From Bradyrhizobium sp. CB82 (lineage in GTDB: Bacteria > Pseudomonadota > Alphaproteobacteria > Rhizobiales > Xanthobacteraceae), in contig NZ_CP121650.1 of NCBI RefSeq assembly GCF_029714405.1, positions 5,523,001-5,587,000 of the forward strand: DNA of 64,000 nt, given 5' to 3'. Positions 18,801-27,590 of the stretch are shown here, one piece after another. Below the pieces are notes generated by a model that was given only the letters and a program-made list of their open reading frames with translations, ran no database searches and was not told where the DNA came from. How positions within the stretch are numbered: position 1 is the first letter of the stretch; every line of letters starts with the position of its first letter. The translations under genes were made by a program, and so were the position numbers.

Positions 18801-21800
18801 CGGTCGCCGTCAACGTACCCTCGCCGACCGACAACGTCAGGGTTTCGCTGCCGCTGCCGCCGTCGACATCGCTGACCAAAAGGCTGGCACTCTTCAGCGA
18901 GACCGCTACCTGCTCGGTCGCACTGTAGCTCGCCGGCGCAGCCGCCGTCGGCGCGTCGTTCACCGCCGTGATATTGATGGTCGAGGAGGCGCTGCCCGTC
19001 TTCGCCCCGCCCGTCCCGGTGTTGCCGTTGTCGTTGATCGACAGCGACAGCGTGGTCGACCCGCTCGGGGTGTCCGTATTGTCCGTATAGCTCAGCGTGC
19101 TGGTGCTGGCCGTGCCGCTGCCCAGGAACGAGTTGATCTGCGCCAGCGTGCCGGAGATCGTCAGCGACGAGCTGCCGCTGCCCAAGACCGTGGCGCCGCT
19201 GTTGCCGGCGGTCGCCGTCAACGTACCCTCGCCGACCGACAACGTCAGGGTTTCGCTGCCGCTGCCGCCGTCGACATCGCTGACCAAAAGGCTGGCACTC
19301 TTCAGCGAGACCGCTACCTGCTCGGTCGCACTGTAGCTCGCCGGCGCAGCCGCCGTCGGCGCGTCGTTGACCGCCGTGATGTTGATGGTCGAGGAGGCGC
19401 TGCCCGTCTTCGCCCCGCCCGTCCCGGTGTTGCCGTTGTCGTTGATCGACAGCGACAGCGTGGTCGACCCGCTCGGGGTGTCCGTATTGTCCGTATAGCT
19501 CAGCGTGCTGGTGCTGGCCGTGCCGCTGCCCAGGAACGAGTTGATCTGCGCCAGCGTGCCGGAGATCGTCAGCGACGAGCTGCCGCTGCCCAAGACCGTG
19601 GCGCCGCTGTTGCCGGCGGTCGCCGTCAACGTACCCTCGCCGACCGACAACGTCAGGGTTTCGCTGCCGCTGCCGCCGTCGACATCGCTGACCAAAAGGC
19701 TGGCACTCTTCAGCGAGACCGCTACCTGCTCGGTCGCACTGTAGCTCGCCGGCGCAGCCGCCGTCGGCGCGTCGTTGACCGGGGTAACGGTTACAGTCGA
19801 TGTCACAATGTTGCTGGCGTGGTTTGCCGACTGGCCGTCGTCAACCTGGTAGCTGATGGTACGGGTCGCCCCCGACGGGTTATCGCTCGAGTTGAAGTAC
19901 GTCACCGAGTCCAGCGCCGCCTGATATTGGGCCACGGTCGCAGTACCGCTCAGTGTCAGCACACCGGTAACCTCGTTGTAGCTGCCGGTGATGCCGTTCT
20001 GATTAGTGAAGCCAAGTACGTCCTCGCCCGAGGCGAAGTTACCCGTAATCGAGACGGTTGCGCCGGTCAGGTTTGCGCTATCAACATCCGACAGCGTCAG
20101 CGCGATATCGATCGGCGTTGCCGCCTGGTTTTCTGTGTAGGACAGCGAGCCGCCATTGGCATTGACCACGGCGGCGTCGTTGGTGCCGGTGATGGTGATG
20201 GTGACGAGCTGCGCGGTGCCGTCGGCGGTCTTGACCGTGAACGTGTCGGTCAGCTGCTGGCCGTCGTTGAGCGCCTGGACGGCGCTGTTGGAATTGTCGA
20301 GCGCGTAGCTCCAGTGGCCGGAGGCATCGACCGTGTAGGTGCCGTAGTTGTGGTCGCCCGCCGTCGGCGCGGCAACCGCCTGGAAGCTGTTGGCGGCGTT
20401 GTCGACGTCGGTGTCGGTCAGCGTGCCGGTCGCGGTCGGCGTCCCGGCGGTGCCATTGTTGACGCCGCCGGCTTCGATGACGGCGCCGGTGATGTCGCCG
20501 GAAACCACGGCGGCGTCGTTGGTGCCGGTGATGGTGATGGTGACGAGCTGCGCGGTGCCGTCGGCGGTCTTGACCGTGAACGTGTCGGTCAGCTGCTGGC
20601 CGTCGTTGAGCGCCTGGACGGCGCTGTTGGAATTGTCGAGCGCGTAGCTCCAGTGGCCGGAGGCATCGACCGTGTAGGTGCCGTAGTTGTGGTCGCCCGC
20701 CGTCGGCGCGGCAACCGCCTGGAAGCTGTTGGCGGCGTTGTCGACGTCGGTGTCGGTCAGCGTGCCGGTCGCGGTCGGCGTCCCGGCGGTGCCATTGTTG
20801 ACGCCGCCGGCTTCGATGACGGCGCCGGTGATGTCGCCGGAAACCACGGCGGCGTCGTTGGTGCCGGTGATGGTGATGGTGACGAGCTGCGCGGTGCCGT
20901 CGGCGGTCTTGACCGTGAACGTGTCGGTCAGCTGCTGGCCGTCGTTGAGCGCCTGGACGGCGCTGTTGGAATTGTCGAGCGCGTAGCTCCAGTGGCCGGA
21001 GGCATCGACCGTGTAGGTGCCGTAGTTGTGGTCGCCCGCCGTCGGCGCGGCAACCGCCTGGAAGCTGTTGGCGGCGTTGTCGACGTCGGTGTCGGTCAGC
21101 GTGCCGGTCGCGGTCGGCGTCCCGGCGGTGCCATTGTTGACGCCGCCGGCTTCGATGACGGCGCCGGTGATGTCGCCGGAAACCACGGCGGCGTCGTTGG
21201 TGCCGGTGATGGTGATGGTGACGAGCTGCGCGGTGCCGTCGGCGGTCTTGACCGTGAACGTGTCGGTCAGCTGCTGGCCGTCGTTGAGCGCCTGGACGGC
21301 GCTGTTGGAATTGTCGAGCGCGTAGCTCCAGTGGCCGGAGGCATCGACCGTGTAGGTGCCGTGGTTGTGGTCGCCCGCCGTCGGCGCGGCAACCGCCTGG
21401 AAGCTGTTGGCGGCGTTGTCGACGTCGGTGTCGGTCAGCGTGCCGGTCGCGGTCGGCGTCCCGGCGGTGCCATTGTTGACGCCGCCGGCTTCGATGACGG
21501 CGCCGGTGATGTCGCCGGAAACCACGGCGGCGTCGTTGGTGCCGGTGATGGTGATGGTGACGAGCTGCGCGGTGCCGTCGGCGGTCTTGACCGTGAACGT
21601 GTCGGTCAGCTGCTGGCCGTCGTTGAGCGCCTGGACGGCGCTGTTGGAATTGTCGAGCGCGTAGCTCCAGTGGCCGGAGGCATCGACCGTGTAGGTGCCG
21701 TGGTTGTGGTCGCCCGCCGTCGGCGCGGCAACCGCCTGGAAGCTGTTGGCGGCGTTGTCGACGTCGGTGTCGGTCAGCGTGCCGGTCGCGGTCGGCGTCC

Positions 21801-24800
21801 CGGCGGTGCCATTGTTGACGCCGCCGGCTTCGACCACGGCGCCGGTGATGTCGCCGGAAACCACGGCGGCGTCGTTGGTGCCGGTGATGGTGATGGTGAC
21901 GAGCTGCGCGGTGCCGTCGGCGGTCTTGACCGTGAACGTGTCGGTCAGCTGCTGGCCGTCGTTGAGCGCCTGGACGGCGCTGTTGGAATTGTCGAGCGCG
22001 TAGCTCCAGTGGCCGGAGGCATCGACCGTGTAGGTGCCGTGGTTGTGGTCGCCCGCCGTCGGCGCGGCAACCGCCTGGAAGCTGTTGGCGGCGTTGTCGA
22101 CGTCGGTGTCGGTCAGCGTGCCGGTCGCGGTCGGCGTCCCGGCGGTGCCATTGTTGACGCCGCCGGCTTCGACCACGGCGCCGGTGATGTCGCCGGAAAC
22201 CACGGCGGCGTCGTTGGTGCCGGTGATGGTGATGGTGACGAGCTGCGCGGTGCCGTCGGCGGTCTTGACCGTGAACGTGTCGGTCAGCTGCTGGCCGTCG
22301 TTGAGCGCCTGGACGGCGCTGTTGGAATTGTCGAGCGCGTAGCTCCAGTGGCCGGAGGCATCGACCGTGTAGGTGCCGTAGTTGTGGTCGCCCGCCGTCG
22401 GCGCGGCAACCGCCTGGAAGCTGTTGGCGGCGTTGTCGACGTCGGTGTCGGTCAGCGTGCCGGTCGCGGTCGGCGTCCCGGCGGTGCCATTGTTGACGCC
22501 GCCGGCTTCGATGACGGCGCCGGTGATGTCGCCGGAAACCACGGCGGCGTCGTTGGTGCCGGTGATGGTGATGGTGACGAGCTGCGCGGTGCCGTCGGCG
22601 GTCTTGACCGTGAACGTGTCGGTCAGCTGCTGGCCGTCGTTGAGCGCCTGGACGGCGCTGTTGGAATTGTCGAGCGCGTAGCTCCAGTGGCCGGAGGCAT
22701 CGACCGTGTAGGTGCCGTAGTTGTGGTCGCCCGCCGTCGGCGCGGCAACCGCCTGGAAGCTGTTGGCGGCGTTGTCGACGTCGGTGTCGGTCAGCGTGCC
22801 GGTCGCGGTCGGCGTCCCGGCGGTGCCATTGTTGACGCCGCCGGCTTCGATGACGGCGCCGGTGATGTCGCCGGAAACCACGGCGGCGTCGTTGGTGCCG
22901 GTGATGGTGATGGTGACGAGCTGCGCGGTGCCGTCGGCGGTCTTGACCGTGAACGTGTCGGTCAGCTGCTGGCCGTCGTTGAGCGCCTGGACGGCGCTGT
23001 TGGAATTGTCGAGCGCGTAGCTCCAGTGGCCGGAGGCATCGACCGTGTAGGTGCCGTAGTTGTGGTCGCCCGCCGTCGGCGCGGCAACCGCCTGGAAGCT
23101 GTTGGCGGCGTTGTCGACGTCGGTGTCGGTCAGCGTGCCGGTCGCGGTCGGCGTCCCGGCGGTGCCATTGTTGACGCCGCCGGCTTCGATGACGGCGCCG
23201 GTGATGTCGCCGGAAACCACGGCGGCGTCGTTGGTGCCGGTGATGGTGATGGTGACGAGCTGCGCGGTGCCGTCGGCGGTCTTGACCGTGAACGTGTCGG
23301 TCAGCTGCTGGCCGTCGTTGAGCGCCTGGACGGCGCTGTTGGAATTGTCGAGCGCGTAGCTCCAGTGGCCGGAGGCATCGACCGTGTAGGTGCCGTAGTT
23401 GTGGTCGCCCGCCGTCGGCGCGGCAACCGCCTGGAAGCTGTTGGCGGCGTTGTCGACGTCGGTGTCGGTCAGCGTGCCGGTCGCGGTCGGCGTCCCGGCG
23501 GTGCCATTGTTGACGCCGCCGGCTTCGATGACGGCGCCGGTGATGTCGCCGGAAACCACGGCGGCGTCGTTGGTGCCGGTGATGGTGATGGTGACGAGCT
23601 GCGCGGTGCCGTCGGCGGTCTTGACCGTGAACGTGTCGGTCAGCTGCTGGCCGTCGTTGAGCGCCTGGACGGCGCTGTTGGAATTGTCGAGCGCGTAGCT
23701 CCAGTGGCCGGAGGCATCGACCGTGTAGGTGCCGTGGTTGTGGTCGCCCGCCGTCGGCGCGGCAACCGCCTGGAAGCTGTTGGCGGCGTTGTCGACGTCG
23801 GTGTCGGTCAGCGTGCCGGTCGCGGTCGGCGTCCCGGCGGTGCCATTGTTGACGCCGCCGGCTTCGATGACGGCGCCGGTGATGTCGCCGGAAACCACGG
23901 CGGCGTCGTTGGTGCCGGTGATGGTGATGGTGACGAGCTGCGCGGTGCCGTCGGCGGTCTTGACCGTGAACGTGTCGGTCAGCTGCTGGCCGTCGTTGAG
24001 CGCCTGGACGGCGCTGTTGGAATTGTCGAGCGCGTAGCTCCAGTGGCCGGAGGCATCGACCGTGTAGGTGCCGTGGTTGTGGTCGCCCGCCGTCGGCGCG
24101 GCAACCGCCTGGAAGCTGTTGGCGGCGTTGTCGACGTCGGTGTCGGTCAGCGTGCCGGTCGCGGTCGGCGTCCCGGCGGTGCCATTGTTGACGCCGCCGG
24201 CTTCGATGACGGCGCCGGTGATGTCGCCGGAAACCACGGCGGCGTCGTTGGTGCCGGTGATGGTGATGGTGACGAGCTGCGCGGTGCCGTCGGCGGTCTT
24301 GACCGTGAACGTGTCGGTCAGCTGCTGGCCGTCGTTGAGCGCCTGGACGGCGCTGTTGGAATTGTCGAGCGCGTAGCTCCAGTGGCCGGAGGCATCGACC
24401 GTGTAGGTGCCGTGGTTGTGGTCGCCCGCCGTCGGCGCGGCAACCGCCTGGAAGCTGTTGGCGGCGTTGTCGACGTCGGTGTCGGTCAGCGTGCCGGTCG
24501 CGGTCGGCGTCCCGGCGGTGCCATTGTTGACGCCGCCGGCTTCGACCACGGCGCCGGTCGTCGTGCCGCTGATAATGGCCGCGTCGTTGGTCCCGGTGAT
24601 GGTCCAGCTCACCGAGGCCGTCGTCTTGATAATGCCGTCGGACACATTGTAGGTGACGCTCACCGTAATGGTCTGGCCCTGCGCCAACGACTGATACGCC
24701 GCATTCGACGGATCCAGCGTGAAGCTATGAGTTGCCGCGTTATAGCTGACGCCCGCAGGCAGCGAAGCCGGAACGTCGGTCACAACCAGAGTCGTGTTGG

Positions 24801-26631
24801 CGTCTGCATCGGAGGCGTTGGCGAGCGCATTCAAGGTGCTGGTCACGCCGTCCTCGGTTGCCATCCCGGTCACCGGACCACTCACCACGGGGGGTTGATC
24901 GGGCACGCCAAACGTCAGCGTTGTCGAGGTGACGAACCCGTTCTGGTCGAGCGTCGTTAGCGTGAAAGTGTCGGTGAGAGCGGTGTGGGACGTCACCGTG
25001 TAGGTGTAGGTTCCGTCGGCATTGACCGTCAGGGTTCCGTCGGTGCCGTTCACGGTATAGGAGGTCGGCAGGGTGGCGGTACCGTCGAGGTATTTTGCGA
25101 CGGTGATCGATGGGTCCAGCGTCGTTGCGCTCGATCCGACGGTGCCGGAGGCGACGCCGACGATTTTGAACGTGTCGGTGAAGTTGGTCGAACTCGTGCC
25201 GATCGTGTTGCTGAACAGATTGAGGCTGTTGAGCGACCCGCTGTTTGAGTTCGCGTTGGCCGCCAGATTGATCGCTTTGGAATTGACGATCTGAATCTGC
25301 AACGTCTCAAAGCCGTTGACGGATAGCGCACCTCCGCTCGCATCGGTAGCGAAATTGAACGAATAGGTCGCATTGCTCCCCTTGTTCGCGGCAAGCCAAT
25401 TAGCATAGGCGGTAAGCTTGGTATTGATCAGCGAGTATTCGTCGGCGGTTACGGCGATACGAAGCGTATCGGTGCCGCCCCCGGCAACGTAATTGTCAAC
25501 GTCATTGGCGATGCTATGCAGCGTTGCGGTCGTGCCGCTGCTTACGACCGTGTAATGGTCCGACAGCGCATAAATAAAGAGATCGTTGCCGTTGCCGGCG
25601 GTGACCGTGTCGCTACCGGCGCCCGCCATGATGACGTCGCCGCCATTGCCGACTTTGATCGTGTCGTTTCCGGCTCCGCCATAGATAATATTGGTCCCGT
25701 TCCCGCTTGTGATCGTATCTGCCCCGCTGCCACCGACGATGACGTTGGTCCCGTTGCCATCGCTGATGCTGTTGGTGCCGCTGGTGCCGGCCGCATAGAT
25801 CAGGTTGCCGCCATTGCCATCGCTGATAGTCGCGTTGCTGCCGCTGGCGATGATCGCATTGGAGCCGTTGCCATCGCTGATGGTATTGTTATTGCCCGTG
25901 ACCGTGATGGTATTGGTGCCGTTGCCATCACTAACCGTGTTGTTGCTTCCGGCTACGGTGACGGTGTTGGTCCCATTGCCGTCAGAGATGGTGTTGTTAT
26001 TGCCCGTCACGGCAACGGAATTAGTTCCGTTGCCATCGCTGATCTTGTCATTGCTTCCGGTGACGTTCAGCGTGTTGGTGCTGTTATTTCCGGAAATGGT
26101 GGTGTTGCTCGTGTCAAGCACGCCCGCATAGGTGCGTCGCCCGACGGCCGTGATAGGCGGCCGGCCGGAACCTATTATTCCGATCGGGGCGAGCTCCCAG
26201 CTTCCCCCGTGCGCGGCGGCGCCGATGCGCCGCTCTGACGCCGCTACCTTGGCTCCAGTAGCGTCTGCGATCGCGCTGACGAACGCTGCGCCGCGCTCGC
26301 CTCGCGCCACTGCGCAGCTCCATATGAGAAGTTCTCCGCCCTGTCCGATTGCTCCGCCTAGAACAGCCAGCTCACCGGCGTCTCGATCAATCGTGTCAAG
26401 CGAAAGCCGTCCCGCCGAGAAAGCTACCTCACCCGGTTGTCCGTGAGCAATGATGTGGACTGCTTGCAGTCCTTTCCTGCCTCTAACCGCGCGTGCCATC
26501 TGGCGGACGGCCGGTTCATCGCTAGAGAGCAGGAGCGGTTCAACGTCTGACCGGATACCATCAAGCAGGGTCCCGAGGTCATCGACGCCCTGGTCTATGA
26601 AGACGATCTCGCGCTTGTTGGTGGCGATCAT
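15886..26631 (-). CDS. giant DUF4347/RTX/VCBS/cadherin-like secreted adhesin
   Basis: About 3581 residues, predicted to leave the cell through the adjacent type I exporter. From the N-terminus: a DUF4347 domain (about 7-155, with HIIAHGQPGEV and LLIWSCAVARG); SDGNGTN-type 18-20-residue repeats (about 180-295); a few RTX-like turns (GGSGADTI, GGAGNDTI; about 295-350); a unique region; 13 VCBS repeats of 113 residues (about 687-2155); a unique Ig/cadherin-like unit; 5 units of 136 residues (about 2285-2965); a related diverged unit; and a C-terminal region with a short RTX-like DTLTASSGHDLFVF and asparagine/glycine-rich repeats, where an uncleaved export signal is expected. The frame is open for 179 more codons upstream. 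The ATG at 26631 is chosen because GGAG lies about 9 bases before it and DUF4347 starts directly after it. Likely role: surface attachment or biofilm matrix, by family analogy. Confidence 0.9.
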   Translation of the reverse strand: MIATNKREIVFIDQGVDDLGTLLDGIRSDVEPLLLSSDEPAVRQMARAVRGRKGLQAVHIIAHGQPGEVAFSAGRLSLDTIDRDAGELAVLGGAIGQGGELLIWSCAVARGERGAAFVSAIADATGAKVAASERRIGAAAHGGSWELAPIGIIGSGRPPITAVGRRTYAGVLDTSNTTISGNNSTNTLNVTGSNDKISDGNGTNSVAVTGNNNTISDGNGTNTVTVAGSNNTVSDGNGTNTITVTGNNNTISDGNGSNAIIASGSNATISDGNGGNLIYAAGTSGTNSISDGNGTNVIVGGSGADTITSGNGTNIIYGGAGNDTIKVGNGGDVIMAGAGSDTVTAGNGNDLFIYALSDHYTVVSSGTTATLHSIANDVDNYVAGGGTDTLRIAVTADEYSLINTKLTAYANWLAANKGSNATYSFNFATDASGGALSVNGFETLQIQIVNSKAINLAANANSNSGSLNSLNLFSNTIGTSSTNFTDTFKIVGVASGTVGSSATTLDPSITVAKYLDGTATLPTSYTVNGTDGTLTVNADGTYTYTVTSHTALTDTFTLTTLDQNGFVTSTTLTFGVPDQPPVVSGPVTGMATEDGVTSTLNALANASDADANTTLVVTDVPASLPAGVSYNAATHSFTLDPSNAAYQSLAQGQTITVSVTYNVSDGIIKTTASVSWTITGTNDAAIISGTTTGAVVEAGGVNNGTAGTPTATGTLTDTDVDNAANSFQAVAAPTAGDHNHGTYTVDASGHWSYALDNSNSAVQALNDGQQLTDTFTVKTADGTAQLVTITITGTNDAAVVSGDITGAVIEAGGVNNGTAGTPTATGTLTDTDVDNAANSFQAVAAPTAGDHNHGTYTVDASGHWSYALDNSNSAVQALNDGQQLTDTFTVKTADGTAQLVTITITGTNDAAVVSGDITGAVIEAGGVNNGTAGTPTATGTLTDTDVDNAANSFQAVAAPTAGDHNHGTYTVDASGHWSYALDNSNSAVQALNDGQQLTDTFTVKTADGTAQLVTITITGTNDAAVVSGDITGAVIEAGGVNNGTAGTPTATGTLTDTDVDNAANSFQAVAAPTAGDHNYGTYTVDASGHWSYALDNSNSAVQALNDGQQLTDTFTVKTADGTAQLVTITITGTNDAAVVSGDITGAVIEAGGVNNGTAGTPTATGTLTDTDVDNAANSFQAVAAPTAGDHNYGTYTVDASGHWSYALDNSNSAVQALNDGQQLTDTFTVKTADGTAQLVTITITGTNDAAVVSGDITGAVIEAGGVNNGTAGTPTATGTLTDTDVDNAANSFQAVAAPTAGDHNYGTYTVDASGHWSYALDNSNSAVQALNDGQQLTDTFTVKTADGTAQLVTITITGTNDAAVVSGDITGAVIEAGGVNNGTAGTPTATGTLTDTDVDNAANSFQAVAAPTAGDHNYGTYTVDASGHWSYALDNSNSAVQALNDGQQLTDTFTVKTADGTAQLVTITITGTNDAAVVSGDITGAVVEAGGVNNGTAGTPTATGTLTDTDVDNAANSFQAVAAPTAGDHNHGTYTVDASGHWSYALDNSNSAVQALNDGQQLTDTFTVKTADGTAQLVTITITGTNDAAVVSGDITGAVVEAGGVNNGTAGTPTATGTLTDTDVDNAANSFQAVAAPTAGDHNHGTYTVDASGHWSYALDNSNSAVQALNDGQQLTDTFTVKTADGTAQLVTITITGTNDAAVVSGDITGAVIEAGGVNNGTAGTPTATGTLTDTDVDNAANSFQAVAAPTAGDHNHGTYTVDASGHWSYALDNSNSAVQALNDGQQLTDTFTVKTADGTAQLVTITITGTNDAAVVSGDITGAVIEAGGVNNGTAGTPTATGTLTDTDVDNAANSFQAVAAPTAGDHNYGTYTVDASGHWSYALDNSNSAVQALNDGQQLTDTFTVKTADGTAQLVTITITGTNDAAVVSGDITGAVIEAGGVNNGTAGTPTATGTLTDTDVDNAANSFQAVAAPTAGDHNYGTYTVDASGHWSYALDNSNSAVQALNDGQQLTDTFTVKTADGTAQLVTITITGTNDAAVVSGDITGAVIEAGGVNNGTAGTPTATGTLTDTDVDNAANSFQAVAAPTAGDHNYGTYTVDASGHWSYALDNSNSAVQALNDGQQLTDTFTVKTADGTAQLVTITITGTNDAAVVNANGGSLSYTENQAATPIDIALTLSDVDSANLTGATVSITGNFASGEDVLGFTNQNGITGSYNEVTGVLTLSGTATVAQYQAALDSVTYFNSSDNPSGATRTISYQVDDGQSANHASNIVTSTVTVTPVNDAPTAAAPASYSATEQVAVSLKSASLLVSDVDGGSGSETLTLSVGEGTLTATAGNSGATVLGSGSSSLTISGTLAQINSFLGSGTASTSTLSYTDNTDTPSGSTTLSLSINDNGNTGTGGAKTGSASSTINITAVNDAPTAAAPASYSATEQVAVSLKSASLLVSDVDGGSGSETLTLSVGEGTLTATAGNSGATVLGSGSSSLTISGTLAQINSFLGSGTASTSTLSYTDNTDTPSGSTTLSLSINDNGNTGTGGAKTGSASSTINITAVNDAPTAAAPASYSATEQVAVSLKSASLLVSDVDGGSGSETLTLSVGEGTLTATAGNSGATVLGSGSSSLTISGTLAQINSFLGSGTASTSTLSYTDNTDTPSGSTTLSLSINDNGNTGTGGAKTGSASSTINITAVNDAPTAAAPASYSATEQVAVSLKSASLLVSDVDGGSGSETLTLSVGEGTLTATAGNSGATVLGSGSSSLTISGTLAQINSFLGSGTASTSTLSYTDNTDTPSASTTLSLSINDNGNTGTGGAKTGSASSTINITAVNDAPTAAAPASYSATEQVAVSLKSASLLVSDVDGGSGSETLTLSVGEGTLTATAGNSGATVLGSGSSSLTISGTLAQINSFLGSGTASTSTLSYTDNTDTPSGSTTLSLTINDNGNTGTGGSLTGSASSTINITAVNDAPVNTVPGLQSIGKNNSSVVFSTANGNAISISDADVNGGNGTHKETVTLSLSPVFGSLTLHQTTNLTFSTGDGTSDATMTFTGTIADINAALNGLTYNHPNGSDTTVTLTITTNDNGNSGSGGAQQDVDSVQIKIGSGPSGIAGEPINLGLPYPSDDHSATIDLTISNLPAGWTINEGTDLGNGSWLVKNGDIATLSVVAPRDFAGAQVFNVNETWTNADGSTGALALESNVEVYRSDNPIFALSGDDTLTASSGHDLFVFSQPIGNDIVHSFEVSSDVIDLISYGWQSFADVQAHTADDANGNAVITLTDGQTITLDGVHAADLSAANFEFDVTPTTENPGPMTIGDGAMLPLSGIIHNTGEIDLQASGDDTLLQLIQTGITLNGGGQVIMSDDDHNIIAGTAPNVTLDNVDNVISGAGQLGQGDLTLSNEGSIIATGVHALVLDTGSNVIANAGTLEATGAGGLVLGSGVANNGLIWANGGAVMAEGAVTGSGTALISGAGTIEFSADSTANTTFDVGASGHLILDDVFHFTGTVSGLGANDDIDLKGIGFSAGTTVNFTENQAGTGGTLTVSDGAQTASIVLLGQYDPTGFTEKADMTNGTVISYDPHHIA
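17741..19780 (-). repeat. five tandem 408-bp cadherin-like coding units
   Basis: Unit boundaries fall at 17741, 18149, 18557, 18965 and 19373, exactly 408 bases apart. Each encodes 136 residues containing SATEQVAVSLKSASLLVSDV and ending in ASSTINIT-AVNDAP. Four units are nearly identical at the DNA level. The one nearest the C-terminus (17741-18148) differs most, reading GSLTGS where the others read GAKTGS. The unit at 18149 has one Gly-to-Ser-type change (PSAS for PSGS). Confidence 0.95.
20165..24571 (-). repeat. thirteen tandem 339-bp VCBS coding units
   Basis: Thirteen head-to-tail units of exactly 339 bases (113 residues) run from 20165 to 24571, each carrying the VCBS hallmark SYALDNSNSAVQALNDGQQL and closing with VTITITGTNDAAVV. 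Almost the only variation is a Val/Ile codon (GAVV or GAVI) and a His/Tyr codon (DHNHG or DHNYG). From the N-terminus the His/Tyr order is HHHYYYYHHHYYY. Identity this high implies recent amplification or continuing homogenisation by recombination. Confidence 0.97.
25751..26080 (-). repeat. 54-bp tandem coding repeats (SDGNGTN type)
   Basis: A CCGTTGCCATCGCTGAT-like block recurs at 25751, 25811, 25865, 25919, 25973 and 26027, with spacings of 60, 54, 54, 54 and 54 bases. It encodes units such as SDGNGTNTVTVAGSNNTV. These resemble calcium-binding RTX turns but lack the full GGxGxDx pattern, which only appears further toward the C-terminus at about 25600-25745. Confidence 0.85.
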
Positions 26632-27590
26632 GGATGAACTCTCCACTGAAATTGAACGACCGGAACGAGCTCGCACTCTGATAACCTTCGACAAATGCCA
26701 GCTTGTTTGGATCGAATGGCGGTCAAACCTGACCAGCATCCCAGCGAATGGATCGTGCTTGGCGATCGGCAAGGAGCCATCGTCGTCGCGCGCTCGCTCG
26801 CAAGCCAGCTGATCGATTTCAACCGGCGCGTCATCTGTGAACTTGCTGGATGGCTCGATCGAAGGCTCGCATCGAAACGAAGGAGGCGAATTCGAAATTT
26901 CCTGGCGTTCAACTTCGGACCAAGCAATTGGCAATCCGCCCTTTCGGGCAAAATTAACGCTCCTCAATTCACACCCCCCGAGCCCTGCCGGGGCTGGGCC
27001 CATTGCACACGCGCCAAACAAAGGGACGGCATCAGAACAAGATCGCATTACGCCCGAGGGATCATTCGATCCAGCACAACCTAGGGCTACCCCTTTTGGG
27101 ATGATGGACCTCTGTCTCCGTCCGGTTGCCCTCTCAGCGCGATTGTAGGCTCGCGACTTCGCGAGCACGGCAAGGGAGCGACGCGGTGAACCGCGTCGTC
27201 ACTCCATACCGACAGCGGTTGCTCGAACCGCAGATTGTGCATGCTGGTCAGCAGCCCTTCGGGGCAATGCCCACATTAATGACGGTGCCGTACGCTTGCG
27301 GAGAATTCGTCAAGCATGAGTCATTTGCGAGGGCCGTCCGCCTGAACGCCGTCGCCGATCGCTCTCGACAATTATGTGGTGTGCCAAGTGCTGGCCGACG
27401 ACGCGGGGCGTATCGTCAACATTTCCACCGACATCACCTCGATCGGCTACAGTGGCCTATTCCTCTATGCCACAGCAGTCGTCACCGAGAACACCGAGTG
27501 GATGGGCAACGGCTAGTTGACACCCGCTCAGACACCGATTGCAGCCGCCTTCGAAACGCCTGTGCTGACGATCGCCGGTCGCAGCGCCAA
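26632..27590. other. 959-bp gap upstream of adhesin; no confident gene
   Basis: No convincing gene is seen on either strand. On the minus strand the adhesin frame stays open to 27168, but the translation looks like no known domain and the composition is not gene-like, so this probably holds the adhesin leader and promoter. On the plus strand, 27346-27516 reads without a start codon and ends in TAG at 27514; its translation includes YVVCQVLADDAGRIVNIS and ends LYATAVVTENTEWMGNG, which has the feel of a decayed C-terminus. I cannot name a family for it. Confidence 0.5.

Noticed and set aside
17741..24571. CRISPR-like periodic repeats
   Set aside because: The units are 339 or 408 bases, contiguous, in frame and protein-coding. 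There are no short repeats separated by unique spacers.
19819..24960. 1713-codon open frame on the plus strand
   Set aside because: It lies antisense to the VCBS array. One stop-free unit repeated 13 times keeps the reverse frame open by periodicity, and the translation is low-complexity GVVGAGDGDGDEL-type sequence with no domain.
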